Shown: positions 61,931 through 64,000 of the stretch, piece by piece
Numbering within the stretch: the stretch's first letter is position 1
How the letters are laid out: the number at the start of each line of letters is the position of its first letter
Source of the DNA: DASQZT01 sp035638575
GTDB taxonomy: Bacteria; Acidobacteriota; Terriglobia; Bryobacterales; Bryobacteraceae
NCBI GenBank assembly: GCA_035638575.1
Contig: DASQZT010000132.1
Location: 62,001-126,000, forward strand
Direction: 5' to 3'
Length of the DNA: 64,000 bases
Program-made: the position numbers and the translations under genes
Notes under the pieces: model-generated
The model's database searches: none
The model's input: the letters and a program-made list of their open reading frames with translations, nothing else
Told to the model about the DNA's origin: nothing

Positions 61931-63232
61931 ATGGCGCTGGTAGTCATCGGAGGCGTGGCCGCGGGCCTCAGCGCGGCTGCCCGCGCGCGCCGCATCGATG
62001 CGCGCCTGGAAATCATTGTCCTGGAAAAAGGCCCCACGGTTTCGTATGGCGCCTGCGGTTTGCCCTACTTCGTCGAGGGGCGCGTCCGCGAAGCCCGCGA
62101 GCTGATCGTCTACACGCCCGAATACTTCCGCAAGGAGCGCGGGATCGATGTGCGCACCGGGGCGCGGGTGGTCTCCATCGCGCATCCGCGGCGGGAGCTG
62201 GCGCTCGAATCGGGCGAGCGCGTGAAGTACGACCGCCTGGTGATCGCAACCGGCGCGCGGTGCGTTTCGGGCGGGATCGAGGGCGCCGCCGAGCCGCACG
62301 TTTTCACTCTCCACACGCTGGAGGACGCCGGGCGCATGCGCCGCTTTCTCGGCGAACGGCGGCCGCGGCGCGCCGTAGTGGTGGGCGCGGGATATGCGGG
62401 GCTCGAAGTGGCCGACGCGCTGCGGCGCAATGGTCTCGCGGTGACCGTGCTGGAACGGTCGTCCGACGTTCTGCTGCGCGGCGATCCGCACCTCACGGCG
62501 GCGATGCGCCGGCAACTCGAAATCCACGGCGTGGAATTGCAGACGGGCGTCAACGTCCAGTCAATCGAAGCGGACCGCGTGGCGGGCGTGGCTTGCGACA
62601 TGGTGGTGCTGGGCGCCGGCTTCAAACCCAACGTCGAAATTGCCGCGGAAGCGGGCGTGGAGATCGGCCGCTCCGGCGCCATACGCACCGACGATCGCAT
62701 GGAGACGGGCCTGCGCGGCGTTTACGCGGCGGGGGATTGCGCCGAGGTGACCCACCTGGTCACCGGCCGGCCCACTTATATTCCGTTGGGCACTACCGCC
62801 AATAAGACCGGACGTGTCGCCGGCGCAAACGCGGCGGGGGCCCGCGAACGGTTCGCGGGCGTCACCGGCACTCTCATCGTGGGCATTTTCGGAATGGGCT
62901 TCGCGGTCACCGGCCTGTCGGACGCGCAGGCGCGCGCCGAGGGCTTTTCGCCCGTCAGCGCGCGCATCGAAGCCCGCGAACGGCCGCGCTACTTCCAGGG
63001 AAAAAACGCCACCGTGGAACTGGTGGCCGACCGCGCCACCGGCCGGCTGCTGGGCGGATCGGTGATTGGCGTGGAAGGCGTGGCCGGGCGGATCAACGTG
63101 ATCGCCACCGCCCTCCAAAGCCGCCTTCGGGTGGACGATTTCGAACAACTGGACTTGGCCTATTCGCCGCCATTCTCGCCGGCGTGGGACCCGCTGCTCA
63201 TCGCCGCTCAGCAGCTCATTCGGGAGTTGTAG
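61931..63232 (+). CDS. FAD/NAD(P) oxidoreductase, CoA-disulfide reductase/NADH oxidase type
   Basis: A 433-residue pyridine-nucleotide disulfide oxidoreductase. FAD site GGVAAGLSAAARAR at the N-terminus, single active cysteine C42 in SYGACGLPYF (as in CoA-disulfide reductases and NADH oxidases), NAD site VVVGAGYAGLEVADAL, GDCAEVTHLVTGRPTYIPL, and a C-terminal dimerisation domain. Reduces CoA disulfide, persulfide or oxygen using NAD(P)H. GGAGGAG precedes the ATG. Confidence 0.9.
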   Translation: MALVVIGGVAAGLSAAARARRIDARLEIIVLEKGPTVSYGACGLPYFVEGRVREARELIVYTPEYFRKERGIDVRTGARVVSIAHPRRELALESGERVKYDRLVIATGARCVSGGIEGAAEPHVFTLHTLEDAGRMRRFLGERRPRRAVVVGAGYAGLEVADALRRNGLAVTVLERSSDVLLRGDPHLTAAMRRQLEIHGVELQTGVNVQSIEADRVAGVACDMVVLGAGFKPNVEIAAEAGVEIGRSGAIRTDDRMETGLRGVYAAGDCAEVTHLVTGRPTYIPLGTTANKTGRVAGANAAGARERFAGVTGTLIVGIFGMGFAVTGLSDAQARAEGFSPVSARIEARERPRYFQGKNATVELVADRATGRLLGGSVIGVEGVAGRINVIATALQSRLRVDDFEQLDLAYSPPFSPAWDPLLIAAQQLIREL

Positions 63233-63255
63233 CCCAACCGTCGTACACTCAAATT

Positions 63256-63744
63256 ATGGCCGCCCGCCACCAGCACAAGCTCCTGCACGCAGGCGTCCGC
63301 GCGCCGGATTTCCGTCTGCCGCGGCTGGACGGCGGCGAGGCCGCGATTCGGGAATTGATCGCTGCCTCCCCGGTGCTTCTGGCATTCTTCAAGGTCACTT
63401 GTCCGGTGTGCCAGTTCACGCTGCCGTTTCTCGATCGGATCCATTCCCCCGGCCGCCTGCCCATATACGGCATCTCGCAGAACGATGCCGGGGACACGCG
63501 CGATTTCAAAGGCGAATTCGGCGTGAGGCTCCCCACCCTGCTCGACAGCGAGGAAGACGGCTTTCCGGTGAGCAACGCGTTCGGAATCTCCAGCGTTCCG
63601 ACCATGTTCCTGATCGAGCCGGACGGCACGGTTTCCCGTGTCATGGAAGGCTGGAACAAGAAAGAGATCGAGTGGCTGGGCGGCAGGGCGGGCGTCCACC
63701 CGTTCCGGCCGGGCGAAAATGTTCCGGCGTGGAAAGCCGGCTGA
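63256..63744 (+). CDS. Redoxin/TlpA-like thiol protein
   Basis: A 162-residue thioredoxin-fold protein of the AhpC-TSA/Redoxin type. CPVC motif C49/C52 in FFKVTCPVCQFTLPFLDR, family end region SSVPTMFLIEPDGTVSRV with the cis-Pro. No signal peptide, so cytoplasmic. Located just behind the flavoprotein gene, so a thiol-redox pair is plausible. Start chosen at the ATG giving the proper domain; the frame is open earlier within the preceding gene. Confidence 0.9.
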   Translation: MAARHQHKLLHAGVRAPDFRLPRLDGGEAAIRELIAASPVLLAFFKVTCPVCQFTLPFLDRIHSPGRLPIYGISQNDAGDTRDFKGEFGVRLPTLLDSEEDGFPVSNAFGISSVPTMFLIEPDGTVSRVMEGWNKKEIEWLGGRAGVHPFRPGENVPAWKAG

Positions 63745-63828
63745 AGCTCCCGCAATTAGGCTCCCGGCGGGAGCCGTGGCAATTCCGAGCCGCGCGATGG
63801 CGAGCGGTTTTCGGCCGTACCGGCAAGT

Positions 63829-63834
63829 TAGAAT
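63829..63834 (+). promoter_or_regulatory. Candidate -10 (TAGAAT) before nuoI
   Basis: TAGAAT lies 13 nt before the nuoI ATG, with GAGGCAGAG between. No good -35 seen. Confidence 0.35.
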
Positions 63835-63847
63835 AGAGGCAGAGTCC

Positions 63848-64000
63848 ATGGCCAACAAGCTCGACATCTTCGGCACCGCTGCCAACATCGCCAAGGGAAT
63901 GGGCGTCACGCTGAAGGAAATGATGTCTCCCACCGTGACGGAGAACTATCCCGACGAGCCGCCGAAGTTCGAGGAGCGTTATCGCGGCGTTCACGTTCTG
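63848..64000 (+). CDS. nuoI: NADH-quinone oxidoreductase subunit I, N-terminus (cut by window edge)
   Basis: The first 51 residues of NuoI, the two-[4Fe-4S] ferredoxin-like subunit of respiratory complex I. The segment TVTENYPDEPPKFEERYRGVHVL immediately precedes the first cysteine motif in NuoI, and the N-terminal amphipathic helix is typical. The cysteines lie past the window edge, so the call rests on this conserved N-terminus. First complex I gene visible. Confidence 0.88.
   Translation, partial: MANKLDIFGTAANIAKGMGVTLKEMMSPTVTENYPDEPPKFEERYRGVHVL

Overview
The window is about 65% G+C, densely coded on both strands, and reads as a chromosomal segment of an Acidobacteriota bacterium, most like the Bryobacterales/Solibacter group. 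The call rests on gene content: an Oar-like TonB-dependent receptor with an N-terminal carboxypeptidase-regulatory domain, an 'orphan' MacB/FtsX-type permease with duplicated core, a VWFA protein of the acidobacterial type, a DUF1501/DUF1549-DUF1553/WD40/PPC cluster, and many exported GH and TIM-barrel enzymes. No rRNA, tRNA, CRISPR array, insertion sequence or phage was seen.

Layout. 1-8.2 kb is housekeeping: the start of a response regulator (minus), an exported unknown, recA, a second core-only RecA paralogue behind a palindrome-packed spacer, HU, tatA, a small membrane protein, dnaG and rpoD, then an RRM RNA-binding protein. 8.3-10.8 kb holds OsmC, an SDR and an exported TPR protein. 10.8-18.4 kb is a polytopic membrane protein overlapping a compact Tad/Flp pilus operon (prepilin peptidase, CpaB, secretin, CpaF, TadB, TadC, and a 31-residue membrane peptide); no pilin, TadZ or TadE/G is present. 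18.5-25.6 kb is a translationally coupled DUF1501/PSD1/WD40/PPC operon. 25.6-28.2 kb carries exported small proteins, including one with three RidA-like repeats, and the VWFA protein. 28.3-32.6 kb is a two-gene unit: exported WD40-caspase plus membrane TIR-TPR.

32.6-38.8 kb is an electron-transfer locus: a six-gene minus-strand operon (monohaem cytochrome, receiver-like protein, protein with two identical four-Cys motifs, small membrane protein, nine-haem c/b-type cytochrome fusion, six-haem NapC/NirT-type cytochrome) divergent from a PAS-AAA-Fis sigma-54 activator. The spacer holds a sigma-70-like promoter for the activator, a -24/-12 element for the operon, and a dyad placed like an enhancer site. 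38.8-43.6 kb is the TonB-type receptor and a 961-bp spacer with two identical 16-bp palindromes.

43.6-57 kb holds a serine beta-lactamase-like hydrolase, a zinc-ribbon peptide, the ABC permease, a TfoX-like protein, and a glycan/sugar block (GH2, GH78 rhamnosidase, enolase-superfamily dehydratase, TIM-barrel isomerase), then glutamate decarboxylase. 57-64 kb holds a papain-like-fold protein, overlapping TlpA and DsbD-alpha genes, a zincin-like protein, a Zn-alcohol dehydrogenase, ferredoxin, STAS protein, CoA-disulfide-reductase-type flavoprotein, redoxin and the start of nuoI.

Many genes have a TAxAAT-like hexamer only a few to about 30 nt before the start codon, suggesting very short leaders. 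All functional calls come from reading motifs; none was confirmed by database search.
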